64,000 nt of DNA from Pseudomonas jinjuensis (lineage in GTDB: Bacteria; Pseudomonadota; Gammaproteobacteria; Pseudomonadales; Pseudomonadaceae). The notes under the pieces were generated by a model. It was given only the letters and a program-made list of their open reading frames with translations, did no database searches and was not told where the DNA came from. The stretch's first letter is position 1; each line of letters opens with the position of its first letter. Location of the stretch: contig NZ_FNIJ01000016.1 of the NCBI RefSeq assembly GCF_900103845.1, positions 62,001 to 126,000 of the forward strand, given 5' to 3'. Positions 43,523 to 53,538 of the stretch are shown piece after piece. Made by a program: the position numbers and the translations under genes.

Positions 43523-44407
43523 ATGTCGAGAACCTCGGACTGGCCCCTGCCGAGCGGCAGCCTGCGCCTGCTGCTACCGCCGGCGCTGCGGCAGAAACTC
43601 GCCAACCACCCGCTGAGCCGCGACCTCTACCCCACCTCGCTGGGCCATTACCGCCGCGCGCTGCACCACCAGATGAGCCGCGAGCAGCACGACGACCACC
43701 TGCTGATCTACTGCAGCGAAGGCCGCGGCGTGCTGCAGGTGGAGGGCGGGCAGGAATGGCCGGTCGGCTGCGGCGACCTGATCTGGCTGCCGCCGGGCAT
43801 GGCCCACGCCTACCGCGCCGACGAGCAGGCGCCCTGGACCATTTCCTGGGTGCACCTGTGCGGCGACAGCGCCGCCTGGCTGCGCCGCGCCGCCGGCTAC
43901 GACGAGGCGCCGCTGCGCCATTGGGGCGTGCAGCACGCGCTGCTCAACGGCTTCGCCCAACTGCTCGAGGCGCGCCACAGCGGCTATCGCTTCCAGCCCT
44001 TCCTGCTCGCCGCCAGCCGGCTGCGCAGCCTGCTCTGCCAGCTGCCGCTGCTGCGCCCGCTGCGCGAGGGCGGACTGGACCTCGACGGCCTGCACGCGCA
44101 CATGCGCGAGAACCTCCACGCGCGTCTCGACCTGGCGCAACTGGCGGCGTTCTGCAACCTGTCGAAGTTCCACTTCGTCAACCGCTACCGCGCCGCCACC
44201 GGGCGCACGCCGATCCAGCACTTCCTGCACCTGAAGATCGAATACGCCTGCCAGTTGCTGGACAGCAGCGGGCACAGCATCGCCCAGGTCGCAGAGGCCC
44301 TCGGCTATGACGACAGCTATTACTTTTCAAGACTTTTCAGCAAGGTCATGGGCATGTCGCCCAGCGCCTACCGGCAGCGCCTGGGACAGGGCAAGGGCGG
44401 CGCCTGA
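43523..44407 (+). CDS. mmsR: AraC-family activator, MmsR-like
   Basis: A 294-residue AraC/XylS regulator. The cupin-like ligand domain (about 55-165) includes LLIYCSEGRGVLQVEGGQEW and IWLPPGMAHAYRADEQAPW. A double-HTH DNA-binding domain ends the protein (about 190-290; LAAFCNLSKFHFVNRYRAAT and the AraC signature EALGYDDSYYFSRLFSKVMG). MmsR (PA3571) activates mmsAB for valine catabolism via 3-hydroxyisobutyrate. Here mmsA and mmsB are not between it and prpE, so its target may be prpE or distant mmsAB. The assignment rests on motif resemblance and synteny. Confidence 0.72.
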   Translation: MSRTSDWPLPSGSLRLLLPPALRQKLANHPLSRDLYPTSLGHYRRALHHQMSREQHDDHLLIYCSEGRGVLQVEGGQEWPVGCGDLIWLPPGMAHAYRADEQAPWTISWVHLCGDSAAWLRRAAGYDEAPLRHWGVQHALLNGFAQLLEARHSGYRFQPFLLAASRLRSLLCQLPLLRPLREGGLDLDGLHAHMRENLHARLDLAQLAAFCNLSKFHFVNRYRAATGRTPIQHFLHLKIEYACQLLDSSGHSIAQVAEALGYDDSYYFSRLFSKVMGMSPSAYRQRLGQGKGGA

Positions 44408-44525
44408 ACGCGGCAGGCGAAGCGGCGGACCGATTGTCGGCATGCGCGCCTGCAGCCGGCCCGGCCCATGGGGCGGGGCTAAACTTTAGCTCCCTCCCCC
44501 GTCCCGCCGAGCAGGGTGCCGAACC

Positions 44526-44705
44526 ATGAAGATCGTCGTCCGTCCACTCGACCGTTCGAAAGGCGAACGCTGGCAGGTCTGCCTCGACCGGCAGACCGTG
44601 AACTTCCGCAACGAGCAGGAAGCCCGGCACTTCGTCGCCACCCTGGAAGCACGCCTGCAGGCACCTCACCAGTTGCCGCGCCTGGAGTCGGAACTGAGGC
44701 CCTGA
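44526..44705 (+). CDS. Small conserved protein (PA3572-like)
   Basis: A 59-residue protein, MKIVVRPLDRSKGERWQVCL start, with AGGAAG-like weak ribosome-binding context (GCAGGGTGCCGAACC). The composition is basic and soluble: VNFRNEQEARHFVATLEARL looks like an amphipathic helix. Function unknown. It sits between mmsR and the MFS gene exactly as the small PA3572 does in PAO1, which supports it as real despite its size. It is convergent with the MFS gene, 5 bases apart. Confidence 0.65.
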   Translation: MKIVVRPLDRSKGERWQVCLDRQTVNFRNEQEARHFVATLEARLQAPHQLPRLESELRP

Positions 44706-44710
44706 ACGCC

Positions 44711-45886
44711 TCAGGCCGTCCGTTCGCTGATCTGCCCGGTCATCCAGCCGAATAGCACCGTCGCCACGCCGCACAGGGTGATCACCAGCGCCATGGGCAG
44801 CGCAGTGCCGTCGTGCAGCACGCCGACCAGCGCCGAAGCGCAGGCGGCGACGGTGAACTGCAGGCTGCCCATCATCGCCGAGGCGCTGCCGGCGTGGCTG
44901 CCCTGCCCGGCCAGGGCGCAGGCCGCCGAGTTGGGCATCAGCAGGCCGAGGCTGGAGATGCAGCCGAACAGCGGCAGCAGCAGCGGCCACAGCACCGGCG
45001 GGCGAGCCAGCGCGGCGAGCAGCAGGGCCAGGCCGCAGACCAGGTAGACCCACACCGCGCGGCGCAGCCAGAAGCCGGGGCCGCGATAGCGCAGCAGCCG
45101 GGCGTTGACCTGCCCCATGAGCACGAACCCCGCGGCGTTGCTGCCGAACACCCAGCCGTAATGCTCGGGCGGCACGCCGTAGAGCTGGATCAGCACGAAG
45201 GGCGAGCCGGCGATGTAGGCGAACATCCCGGCCATGGCCACGCCGCCGGTCAGCGCATAGCAGATGAAACTGCGGTCGCGCAGCAGGCCGAGGTACTGCC
45301 TGAGCGCGCCGTTCAGTTGCGGACGCGGTCCGGCGGGAATGGTTTCCGGCAGCCAGAGGGCGATCGCCAGGCCGACCAGCGCGCTGAACAGCGCCAGGCA
45401 ATGGAAGATCGACTGCCAGCCGGAAATCCCCAGCAGCACCCCGCCGGCCAGCGGCGCCAGGATCGGCGCCAGCCCCATCACCAGCATCAGCTGCGAGAAC
45501 GCCCGCGCCGCGCCGATCGGATCGCACAGGTCGCGCACCACCGCCCGCGACACCACCATCCCGGCGCAGCCGCCGAGCGCCTGGACGAAACGCGCAGCGA
45601 TCAGCCACTCCAGGTTCGGCGCGAAGGCACAGGCCACCGAGGCCAGGGTGAAGATGACCACCCCGAGCAGCAGCGGCATGCGCCGGCCGTAGCGGTCGGC
45701 CAGCGGGCCATAGAGCAGCTGGCCGATGGCCAGGCCGGCGAAGTACACCGAAAGGCTGAGCTGGACATGCTCGACGTCGGTGCCGAACACCTCCGCCAGG
45801 GTCGGGAAGCTGGGCAGGTAGAAATCGACGGCCATCGGACCGAAGGCGCTCAGGGCGCCAAGGATCAGCAGGATGCGGAGGGTCAT
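44711..45886 (-). CDS. Bcr/CflA-family MFS drug transporter
   Basis: A 391-residue major-facilitator protein with 12 predicted helices in the DHA1 Bcr/CflA group. The start is MTLRILLILGALSAFGPMAV, with the family's DFYLPSFPTLAEVFGTDVEHVQLSLSVY split across helix 1/loop. The A-motif GPLADRYGRRMPLL lies between helices 2 and 3, and helix 4/5 carries RFVQALGGCAGMVVSRAVVRD. It probably exports drugs by proton antiport; substrate unknown. Corresponds to PA3573. The longer upstream frame is rejected as it crosses a gene-free 270-base gap. Confidence 0.9.
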   Translation of the reverse strand: MTLRILLILGALSAFGPMAVDFYLPSFPTLAEVFGTDVEHVQLSLSVYFAGLAIGQLLYGPLADRYGRRMPLLLGVVIFTLASVACAFAPNLEWLIAARFVQALGGCAGMVVSRAVVRDLCDPIGAARAFSQLMLVMGLAPILAPLAGGVLLGISGWQSIFHCLALFSALVGLAIALWLPETIPAGPRPQLNGALRQYLGLLRDRSFICYALTGGVAMAGMFAYIAGSPFVLIQLYGVPPEHYGWVFGSNAAGFVLMGQVNARLLRYRGPGFWLRRAVWVYLVCGLALLLAALARPPVLWPLLLPLFGCISSLGLLMPNSAACALAGQGSHAGSASAMMGSLQFTVAACASALVGVLHDGTALPMALVITLCGVATVLFGWMTGQISERTA

Positions 45887-46155
45887 GAGGTCTCGAACGA
45901 TCTCGCGCCACGACCAGACGATCTGGCTGTGACCTTGTCGGAGGGGACAGAAAGTAGGGAAGGATACCCTCAACCGCCTCCGGACGCCGGGAAATATCCA
46001 CATCGCGACGCCGGGTGCCGGTTCGCCGCCACAGCCCAGGTCGTACTTCGAAGCACCCTGCAGCTCAGGGAAACAGCCCTGCCCCATTGAGGAAATTTCC
46101 CCATTGGCATTCCAGGAAAATCGGGCCTCGATCTGTCAAGGAAGAGACCCCCGAT

Positions 46156-47634
46156 ATGTATGAATCAGACAAGGAAGCGGAGCGATACGCCCCCTTCATG
46201 ATCGTCCTGACCTGCGTCCTGCTCTGTCTGCTGGTAAGCAAAGGCAACGCCCTGCTTCCAGGCTACTCGGTAGACGACTACCTGCTTACCTACGCCGACG
46301 CTGACCCCGGCATGTACCTCAGCCAGGGGCGCTATACGGAGGTCGCGCTTCAATGGCTGACGCGCCAGTTGGGGTTGCGCTGGAGCGATATCTACTTCCC
46401 CAACATCGTCCTTCTGCTTCTCGCCTATGGAGCCCTCATCAGCCTGGCTGTCCTGGCCGTGCGCCCAGCGCGAACCTCGCTCGCGATTCCGTGCATTGGC
46501 GGCGCGATCATCGCCTGCCATCCCTTCTTCAGCGCCCTGCTGGCCTTCCGCGAGGCCGCGCTGAATAGCCTTTGTTGCATCGTCCTGCTGGTCGTCTTCC
46601 TGCATGCGTGGCTGCACCTCACCCACAACCAGCCTCTGCGCCAATGTTGGAGCACGCATTTGCTGGCAGCGCTCGCCCTGGCGGGTGCGCTTGGCTGCTA
46701 CCAGCCAGCGCTCGGCATCGCACTCTGCATCACGCTGCCGATCGTCATGCAGCGCGCCTTCAGCATGGCGCAGCGGCCGCTTCGGGAAATCGGCCGGCAA
46801 TGGCGGCTCGGCATTCCGATGTTGCTGGCTGTCGCCTTCTATATCCTGCTCAACAGGTTTCTGACCTGGCATCCGGACGTCGTGGTCGACCCGCGAAGCC
46901 AGATCGTCGGCTGGGCTGAATTGCCGCAGCGCCTTCGCCAGTTTGCCGAACTGCTGTACCAGCTGCTGCTTGGCGGCACCGCTCTCGAGTCGGCGCTCCT
47001 GATCAAGGCCCAAGGGCTTCTGCTTCTACTCGGATTGATATCGATTGGCTGGCGTACTCCCCTGAAGGCCACAGCATTTCTCATCCTCTATCTCTTTCTG
47101 GTCGTGCTGTCGGTCGCGCCTCTGGCGCTTTCCAGCATCTGGTGGCCAGCCTTGAGGGCAGCCATCGCCTCGGGTTTCGCCCTCGGCATGCTGGCGACCA
47201 TGACCCTGGCCTGCGCCGGGCGACTCACCCGCCCGCTGGCGGCCGGCTGGCTGTTCGTCTGCTGGGGGCTGGCCCTGCACAGCTCCGCCCTGCTGCTGGA
47301 CCAGGCGCGCCTGAACCGCTGGGACATCAGCCAGGCGCAACTCCTGGTGCAGGACATCCGCCGGCAGTTCCCGGACCTCACCCGCCCGCGCATCAGCCTG
47401 GTACCGGGTCAGTGGCGCTATCCGGCCACCCTGCAATCGGCCATGCATGACCACGGCGAATCCGCCTTCGCGACCCCATGGGCGATACAGGGCCTGCTGC
47501 GCGAGGCCACCGGCCAGGAGCTGGAATGGGTCTATCCGGAAGAGGCCGACAAGGAGCGCTGCACGCACTCGCCACACTGGCCGGGCGAGGGCTCGCTGCT
47601 GCGCAAGGAGGACGTCATCCATGTCTGCCTCTAG
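46156..47634 (+). CDS. GtrC-like polyprenyl-phosphate glucose:O-antigen glucosyltransferase
   Basis: A 492-residue membrane protein of the glucosyltransferase GtrC/Glucos_trans_II type. About 10 hydrophobic segments follow a short cytoplasmic start (MYESDKEAERYAPFMIVLTC). A first periplasmic loop contains GYSVDDYLLTYADADPGMYL, whose DD pair is typical of GT-C-type active sites. A C-terminal soluble domain follows (about 400-492). The first kilobase is visibly less GC-biased at third positions than neighbours, suggesting transfer. It overlaps gtrB by 14 bases. The protein would transfer glucose from undecaprenyl-P-glucose to the O-antigen, changing serotype; the acceptor is inferred. Confidence 0.78.
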   Translation: MYESDKEAERYAPFMIVLTCVLLCLLVSKGNALLPGYSVDDYLLTYADADPGMYLSQGRYTEVALQWLTRQLGLRWSDIYFPNIVLLLLAYGALISLAVLAVRPARTSLAIPCIGGAIIACHPFFSALLAFREAALNSLCCIVLLVVFLHAWLHLTHNQPLRQCWSTHLLAALALAGALGCYQPALGIALCITLPIVMQRAFSMAQRPLREIGRQWRLGIPMLLAVAFYILLNRFLTWHPDVVVDPRSQIVGWAELPQRLRQFAELLYQLLLGGTALESALLIKAQGLLLLLGLISIGWRTPLKATAFLILYLFLVVLSVAPLALSSIWWPALRAAIASGFALGMLATMTLACAGRLTRPLAAGWLFVCWGLALHSSALLLDQARLNRWDISQAQLLVQDIRRQFPDLTRPRISLVPGQWRYPATLQSAMHDHGESAFATPWAIQGLLREATGQELEWVYPEEADKERCTHSPHWPGEGSLLRKEDVIHVCL

Positions 47635-48613
47635 GCGCCATGCGCCATTCATCTCGCTGGTGGTGCCCTGCTACAACGAGAGCGCCGTGCTCGGCCTGTT
47701 CCACGAAACCGTCTCCCGGCACATGCGCGACCTGGACTGCGTCGGCTACGAGTTCGTCTTCATCAACGACGGCAGCCGGGACCGGACGCTCGACTGCCTG
47801 CGCGACCTGGCCATTGGTGATCCACGTGTCGTGGTGATCGATCTGGCGCGCAACTTCGGCAAGGAAGCGGCGCTGACGGCCGGCCTGTTCGAAGCGGTCG
47901 GCGACGTGCTGGTGCCGATGGACGCCGACCTGCAGGACCCGCCGGAACTGCTCGCGGATTTCCTGGAAAACTGGCGGAACGGTTACGACGTGGTGCTGGC
48001 CCGGCGGGTGGACCGCAGTTCCGATGGATTGCTCAAGCGCACCACTGCGCGCTGGTTCTACAAGTTCCACAGCCGCCTGTGCGACGTTCACCTGCCGGAA
48101 AACGTGGGGGATTATCGACTCATGGACCGCAAGGTGGTCGATGCGCTGAAGGCTCTGCCCGAGCGCCACCGGTTCATGAAGGGCCTGTTCGCCTGGGTCG
48201 GCCACCGCACCGCCATCGTCGACTATGTGCGCTGCCCGAGGGCCGCGGGAACCAGCAAGTTCTCCGGCTGGAAGCTGTGGAACCTGGCGTTGGAGGGCAT
48301 CACCAGCTTCAGCACGCTGCCGCTGCGCATATGGACCTACCTGGGGGCGCTGATCGCCTCGGCCTCCATCCTCTATGCCGCCTTCATCGTGCTGCGCACC
48401 CTGCTGTCGGGGGTCGATGTGCCCGGCTACGCCTCGCTCCTGACCTCCGTGCTCCTGCTGTCGGGTATCCAACTGATCGGCATCGGCGTGGTCGGCGAGT
48501 ACGTCGGTCGGATCTACATGGAGTCCAAGCAGCGTCCCCTGTACCTGATCCAGGCCCGCTACGGCCGAAGCCCGGGCTGCCGGACCGAAAGCGAGCGTCA
48601 TGAGCAAGCCTGA
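47621..48613 (+). CDS. gtrB: GtrB bactoprenol glucosyltransferase
   Basis: 330-residue GT2 family enzyme that loads glucose onto undecaprenyl phosphate. The soluble GT-A domain (about 8-235) includes SLVVPCYNESAVLGLFHETV, FINDGSRDRT and MDADLQDPPELL (the DxD region). Two C-terminal helices follow (about 240-262 and 275-297; LRIWTYLGALIASASILYAA and TSVLLLSGIQLIGIGVVGEY). The EYVGRIYMESKQRPLYLI ending is typical of the DPM1/GtrB group. Coupled by overlap to genes on both sides (14 bases with gtrC-like, 14 with gtrA). Confidence 0.93.
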   Translation: MSASRRHAPFISLVVPCYNESAVLGLFHETVSRHMRDLDCVGYEFVFINDGSRDRTLDCLRDLAIGDPRVVVIDLARNFGKEAALTAGLFEAVGDVLVPMDADLQDPPELLADFLENWRNGYDVVLARRVDRSSDGLLKRTTARWFYKFHSRLCDVHLPENVGDYRLMDRKVVDALKALPERHRFMKGLFAWVGHRTAIVDYVRCPRAAGTSKFSGWKLWNLALEGITSFSTLPLRIWTYLGALIASASILYAAFIVLRTLLSGVDVPGYASLLTSVLLLSGIQLIGIGVVGEYVGRIYMESKQRPLYLIQARYGRSPGCRTESERHEQA

Positions 48614-49016
48614 AGCGCCATCCCGGACCGGCCGGCTTTTCCTGTTCGCCATCGGTGGGACCCTGGGCTTCCTGGTCGATGCGACGGTGCTCGCCTGCCT
48701 GTCATCGCTGGGCGTGAATCTCTATGGGGGGCGGGTGCTGTCGTTCCTTTGCGCCGTGTTCGCGACCTGGCGATTCAATCGCCGGCGCACCTTCGGGGAG
48801 CGCCGGCGGGAGAATGGCCAACTGCTGGAAGCCCTGCGCTATCTGGCGGCAATGAGCCTGGGCGGCGCGGCCAACTACCTGGGCTTCGTCCTGCTGCTGG
48901 AGCACTGGAGATTGGCCGGAGAATGGCCGGTGGTCGCGGTCGCCGCCGGTTGTCTGCTGGGGATGGTCGTCAACTACTCCACTTCGTCGCGCTGGGTATT
49001 CCGCAAGCGCAACTGA
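48600..49016 (+). CDS. gtrA: GtrA-family flippase
   Basis: A 138-residue membrane protein with four hydrophobic segments (about 12-33, 38-58, 78-100, 108-130), of the GtrA family proposed to flip undecaprenyl-phosphate-glucose to the periplasm. Conserved features are RLFLFAIGGTLGFLVDATVL and the end NYSTSSRWVFRKRN. It overlaps gtrB by 14 bases and is the last gene of the cassette. The order here is C-B-A, reversed from the usual phage gtrA-gtrB-gtrC. Confidence 0.9.
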   Translation: MSKPEAPSRTGRLFLFAIGGTLGFLVDATVLACLSSLGVNLYGGRVLSFLCAVFATWRFNRRRTFGERRRENGQLLEALRYLAAMSLGGAANYLGFVLLLEHWRLAGEWPVVAVAAGCLLGMVVNYSTSSRWVFRKRN

Positions 49017-49024
49017 CGGGACGT

Positions 49025-49057
49025 CCGGCGGGGTGCCCCTGGGGAGCACCCCGCCGG
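49025..49057. terminator. Strong hairpin between convergent gtrA and RND genes
   Basis: Perfect 12-bp stem CCGGCGGGGTGC/GCACCCCGCCGG with a 9-base loop in the 46-base convergent gap. There is no T tract on either strand, so it may act with Rho or only as an mRNA 3' end stabiliser. Confidence 0.5.
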
Positions 49058-49062
49058 CCCAC

Positions 49063-52000
49063 TCAATGCCCCGTCGGCTCCGCCGCTTCCGGCCTGGCCT
49101 TGCGCTTGCCGAGCTTGTCCGCGGCGGATTCCACCAGCATGTAGAACATCGGGATGAGGAAGGTCGCCAGCACGGTGGCGGCGAGCATCCCGCCGATCAC
49201 CCCGGTGCCGATCGAGTGGCGGCTCGCCGAGCCGGCGCCGGTGCTGATCGCCAGCGGCACGCAGCCGAGGATGAAGGCCAGCGAGGTCATCACGATCGGG
49301 CGGAAGCGCAGCTTGGCCGCTTGCAGCGCCGCCTCCACGGGTCCCAGGCCCTGTTCCTCGCGGATCATCACGGCGAACTCGATGATCAGGATGGCGTTCT
49401 TCGCCGCCAGGCCGATCAGGGTCACCAGGCCGACCTGGAAGTACACGTCGTTGTCCAGCCCGCGCAGCCAGATCGCCAGGATCGCGCCGAACACCGCGAA
49501 GGGCACGGCGGTGACCACGGCGATCGGCAGGGTCCAGCGTTCGTACTGGGCGGCGAGGATGAGGAACACCAGGATCAGGCCGAAGATGAACGCGGTGCTG
49601 CCCGAGCCCTGGGTCGCCAGTTCCTGGTAGGCGGAGCCGATCCAGGCGAGCTGGTAGTCCTGGCCGAGCGTCTCGTTGGCCACTTCCTGCATGGCCGCCA
49701 GCGCCTGGCCCGAACTGTAGCCGGGCGCCGGACCGCCGATCAGCTTGGCCGCCGGGAACACGTTGAAGCGCGCATAGGAGGCCGGGCCGAGGATGCGCTG
49801 CACCGTCACCAGCGACGACAGCGGCACCAGGTCGCCGCTGGACGAACGCACGTAGACCTGGCTGAGATCCTCCGGCTTGCGGCGGAAGTCCGCTTCCGAC
49901 TCCAGGCTCACCTGCCAGGTGCGGCCGTAGAGCGAGAAGTCGTTGACGTAGTAGCTGCCGAAGGTGGCCTGCATGGCGGTGAACACGTCGTTGATCGCCA
50001 CGCCCAGCGAGCGCGCCTTGGTGCGGTCGAGGTTGATGTAGTACTGCGGCACGTTGGGGTTGAAGGTGCTGTTCACCCCGGCCAATTCCGGACGCTTGGC
50101 CGCGGCGGCGACGAACTTCTGGACGATCTCGCCCAGCTGCTGGCTGGTGCCGCCGCTGCGGTCCTGGATGTACGCCTCGAAGCCGCCGGTGGTGCTCATG
50201 CCGGTGATGGGCGGCGGGTTGAACGACAGCACCACGCCATCCTGGTAGGCCGCGCCCATGCCCATGAAGGTGTGGGTCAGGTTGCGCGCGTCCAGTTCCG
50301 GCGTGGTGCGCTCCTTCCAGTCCTTCAGCGGCACGAACGACACGCCGGCGTTGCTGATGGTGCTGTTGGTGAGGATGTCGAGACCGGCGAAGGTCAGCAC
50401 GTCCTGCACCGCCGGATGCTTCATCAGCTTCTGGGTGACGTCGCCGGTCAGTTCCTCGGTGCGGGTGACCGATGCCGCCGGCGGCAGGAAGTAGGCGTTG
50501 ATGACGTAGCCCTGGTCCTCGTCGGGCACCAGCGAGCCGGGCACGCGGCCGAACAGCACGACCATCAGGCCGATCATCCCGGCGAACAGGATCAGGCCGA
50601 GCGCGGCGCGCTTGAGGAAGAACTGCACGCCCGCGCCATAGCCGGCGGTGGCCTTGTCGAACATGCGGTTGAACCAGCGGAACGGCGCCAGCGGTTCCTT
50701 GTGCCCGGGCTTGAGGATCAGCGCGCAGAGCGCGGGTGACAGGGTCAGCGCGACGATGCCGGAGATCACCACCGACACCGCGATGGTTATCGCGAACTGC
50801 TTGTACATCTGCCCCGCCAGGCCACCGAGGAAGCCGACCGGGATGAACACCGCGCAGAGCACCAGCACGATGGCGATGATCGGCCCCGTCACCTCCTCCA
50901 TCGCCTTGATCGCCGCCTCGCGCGGGCCGAGCTTCTCGGTACTCATCACCCGCTCGACGTTCTCCAGCACCACGATGGCATCGTCCACCACGATGCCGAT
51001 CGCCAGCACCAGGCCGAACAGGGTCAGCAGGTTGATCGAGAAGCCCAGCGCGTACATCCCGGCGAAGGTGCCGATCAGCGACACCGGGATCGCCAGGATC
51101 GGGATCAGCGTGGCGCGCAGGTTCTGCAGGAAGATGAAGACCACCAGCATCACCAGGATCAGCGCCTCGACGAAGGTGTGCACCACCTCCTCGATGGATA
51201 CCTTGACGAACACCGTGGTGTCGTAGGGGATCTTGTAGGCCATGCCCTCGGGGAATTTCTTCGCCAGGCGCTCCATGGTGTCGCGCACCGCCTGGGCGGT
51301 GTCCAGCGCATTGGCGCCGGGCTGCAGGTAGATGCCGAACGAGGCGTTCTGCTGCCCGTTCAGCGTGGTGACCATCGAGTAGTCCAGGGCGCCCAGCTCG
51401 ACCCGCGCGACGTCCTTCAGCAGCAGGCTGGCGCCGGTGGCGTCGCTGCGCAGGATGACGCTCTCGAATTCCTTGGGATCGGTGAAGCGGCCCTGGGTGG
51501 TCACCGTATAGGTGAAGTCCTGCGGCTGGTTCAGCGGTTGCTGGCCGAAGCTGCCGGCGGCGAACTGCGAGTTCTGCTCGCGGATCGCGTTGACCACGTC
51601 GGTCGGCGTCAGGTTGTACTGCGCCAGCTTGTCCGGACGCAGCCAGATGCGCATCGCGTAGTCCTTCGAGCCGAACTGGCTGGCATCGCCCATACCGGGA
51701 ATCCGCTTCAGTTCGTCGATGACGTTGATCAGCGCATAGTTGCTGATGAACACCGGGTCGCGGGAATCGTCCGGCGAGTACAGCGCCACCACCTGGAGGA
51801 TGTCGGACGACTTCTTCTCCACCTTCACGCCCTGCCGGCGCACTTCCTCCGGCAGCTTGGCCAGCGCGGCCTGCACCTTGTTGTTGACGTTGATGGTGGC
51901 CTGGTCCGGATCGGTCCCCACGTTGAAGTACACGGTGAGGGTCATGGCGCCGCTGGCGTCGGAGTTGGACAGCTGGTAGATCATCCCCTCCACGCCGTTG

Positions 52001-52209
52001 ATCTCCTGCTCCAGCGGCGCGGCGACGGTCTCGGCGATCACCTGCGAGCTGGCGCCGGGATACATGGCAGTGACCGACACCTGGGGCGGAAGGATTTCCG
52101 GATACTGCGCCACCGGCAGGGCGCGCATGGAGACGAGTCCGCCGAGCAGGATGACGATGGAAATCACCATGGCGAACACGGGGCGGTCGATGAAGAAGCG
52201 CGAGATCAC
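49063..52209 (-). CDS. RND (HAE1 family) multidrug efflux permease
   Basis: A 1048-residue AcrB/MexB-type inner-membrane pump with 12 helices and two large periplasmic loops. The start is [20 protein letters not shown]. Helix 4 has the proton-relay aspartates ([20 protein letters not shown], about 400-415). The second half has [14 protein letters not shown] with the relay Lys near 940. The gene follows a membrane-fusion protein by 12 bases, but no outer-membrane channel gene is present, so it must use a shared channel such as OprM. I cannot assign it to a named Mex system by sequence alone. Confidence 0.93.
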   Translation of the reverse strand: MISRFFIDRPVFAMVISIVILLGGLVSMRALPVAQYPEILPPQVSVTAMYPGASSQVIAETVAAPLEQEINGVEGMIYQLSNSDASGAMTLTVYFNVGTDPDQATINVNNKVQAALAKLPEEVRRQGVKVEKKSSDILQVVALYSPDDSRDPVFISNYALINVIDELKRIPGMGDASQFGSKDYAMRIWLRPDKLAQYNLTPTDVVNAIREQNSQFAAGSFGQQPLNQPQDFTYTVTTQGRFTDPKEFESVILRSDATGASLLLKDVARVELGALDYSMVTTLNGQQNASFGIYLQPGANALDTAQAVRDTMERLAKKFPEGMAYKIPYDTTVFVKVSIEEVVHTFVEALILVMLVVFIFLQNLRATLIPILAIPVSLIGTFAGMYALGFSINLLTLFGLVLAIGIVVDDAIVVLENVERVMSTEKLGPREAAIKAMEEVTGPIIAIVLVLCAVFIPVGFLGGLAGQMYKQFAITIAVSVVISGIVALTLSPALCALILKPGHKEPLAPFRWFNRMFDKATAGYGAGVQFFLKRAALGLILFAGMIGLMVVLFGRVPGSLVPDEDQGYVINAYFLPPAASVTRTEELTGDVTQKLMKHPAVQDVLTFAGLDILTNSTISNAGVSFVPLKDWKERTTPELDARNLTHTFMGMGAAYQDGVVLSFNPPPITGMSTTGGFEAYIQDRSGGTSQQLGEIVQKFVAAAAKRPELAGVNSTFNPNVPQYYINLDRTKARSLGVAINDVFTAMQATFGSYYVNDFSLYGRTWQVSLESEADFRRKPEDLSQVYVRSSSGDLVPLSSLVTVQRILGPASYARFNVFPAAKLIGGPAPGYSSGQALAAMQEVANETLGQDYQLAWIGSAYQELATQGSGSTAFIFGLILVFLILAAQYERWTLPIAVVTAVPFAVFGAILAIWLRGLDNDVYFQVGLVTLIGLAAKNAILIIEFAVMIREEQGLGPVEAALQAAKLRFRPIVMTSLAFILGCVPLAISTGAGSASRHSIGTGVIGGMLAATVLATFLIPMFYMLVESAADKLGKRKARPEAAEPTGH

Positions 52210-52221
52210 GGCGGGCGCTCC

Positions 52222-53403
52222 TTATTGCTTGGCCTGGGCGGCGGAGGCAGCGGCCTCGGCCGGCGTATCGACGATCTTCACTGGCTGGTCGGGGCGCACC
52301 TTGGGCAGGCCGTCGACTATCACCCGGTCGCCGACGTCGAGACCGGAATCGATCACCCAGCGGCCCTTCACCGTCTGCGGCGCGGCCACCTGGCGCATGC
52401 GCGCGAAGCCGTCCTTGTCCACCACGTAGACGAAGGTGCCGCGCGGGCCCTGGGCAAGCGCCCGCTCGGGGATGGTCAGCGCATTCTCGCGGGTGAGCCC
52501 CTTGATGGTGACCCGCACGAACTGCCCGGGAATCAGCTGCTGCTCCGGATTGGGAACGACTGCACGGGCGTTGACGGTGCCGGTGCCGGTGTTGACGAAG
52601 CTGTCGGTGAAGTCGACCACGCCGCTCAGCGGGTACTTGGTGCCGTCGCCGAAGTAGATGTCGGTGCTCAGCTTGCCGTCCGCCGGCAGCTTCAGCTGGC
52701 CGGACTTCACGCCGGCGTTGAGGCGCGCAGCATCGGTATCGGGCACGGCGAAGTTGACGTACACCGGATCGAGCTGGGTGAGCTTGGTGAGCAGGCTGGA
52801 GTTCGGGTCGCTGGCCACCACCAGGCTGCCCTCGGAGCGGGTTTCCTTGGAGGCGACGCCGGAAATCGGCGCGATCACCGTGGTGTAGTTGAAGTCGATC
52901 TGCTTGGCCTCGACGTTGGCCTTGGCGGCCTCGACGTCGGCCTTGGCCTGCTCGAACGCGGAGATGTAGCGGTCCAGCTCGCTTTCGCTGGCGTAGCCCT
53001 TCTTCTGCAGTTCGCGGATGCGGCGCAGGTCGCGGTCGGTCTGCCGGTAGCGCGCCATGGTCTGCGCCAGCGAGCCCTTGGCCTGAGCCAGGGCGGCCTG
53101 GTAGGGGCGCTGGTCGATGAGGAACAGCTGCTGTCCCTGCTTCACCGGCCGGCCTTCCTCGTAGGTGCGCTTCTGCAGGATGCCGCTGACCTGGGCGCGC
53201 ACTTCCACTTCGCGGAAGCCTGCGGTGCGGGCGGAATACTCGATTTCGACGGGCAATTCCTCGGCCTTGACCGTTTCAACGGTCACAGGTGGTGCAGGTG
53301 GAGCGCCTCCCCCGGGCTGCTCCGCGGCCCGCAGCACCGGGCCGGACAAAAGGGACAAGCCAACTATGGCTAGAGCGACCGGCAAGCGACGGACAGACTG
53401 CAT
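52222..53403 (-). CDS. RND efflux periplasmic adaptor (membrane fusion protein)
   Basis: A 393-residue AcrA/MexA-type adaptor. The signal sequence is MQSVRRLPVALAIVGLSLLS ending VLRAA, with no lipobox Cys after the hydrophobic core, so it is probably not lipidated. The lipoyl half motifs (VRAQVSGILQKRTYEEGRPV and FNYTTVIAPISG) flank a helical hairpin (about 95-165); beta-barrel and membrane-proximal domains follow. The tail is Ala/Gln-rich. It is divergent from a NalD-like TetR gene by 135 bases and upstream of the RND permease. Confidence 0.92.
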   Translation of the reverse strand: MQSVRRLPVALAIVGLSLLSGPVLRAAEQPGGGAPPAPPVTVETVKAEELPVEIEYSARTAGFREVEVRAQVSGILQKRTYEEGRPVKQGQQLFLIDQRPYQAALAQAKGSLAQTMARYRQTDRDLRRIRELQKKGYASESELDRYISAFEQAKADVEAAKANVEAKQIDFNYTTVIAPISGVASKETRSEGSLVVASDPNSSLLTKLTQLDPVYVNFAVPDTDAARLNAGVKSGQLKLPADGKLSTDIYFGDGTKYPLSGVVDFTDSFVNTGTGTVNARAVVPNPEQQLIPGQFVRVTIKGLTRENALTIPERALAQGPRGTFVYVVDKDGFARMRQVAAPQTVKGRWVIDSGLDVGDRVIVDGLPKVRPDQPVKIVDTPAEAAASAAQAKQ

Positions 53404-53493
53404 GTAACCTCTCCATGGAATATCTATCTGGAATCGTGCGGAACGTGGCATCAGTGCTCGGTAAGGCACTGTTAGCGCTTCAAAATCAGTACA

Positions 53494-53513
53494 CTCACTC
53501 ACCACCTAGTGAG
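53494..53513. promoter_or_regulatory. Candidate TetR-type operator between efflux operon and nalD
   Basis: CTCACT-N8-AGTGAG inverted repeat in the 135-base divergent intergenic region, 26 bases before the regulator start. A smaller CTAG-N5-CTAG repeat follows. Binding is inferred from position only. Confidence 0.4.
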
Positions 53514-53538
53514 ACTAGTCTGTCTAGCAGCAAGCGCC

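Noticed and set aside
46156..49016. Prophage or genomic island ends around the gtr genes
   Set aside because: No integrase, att-like direct repeats, tRNA or phage structural genes are visible; only the cassette itself is supported.
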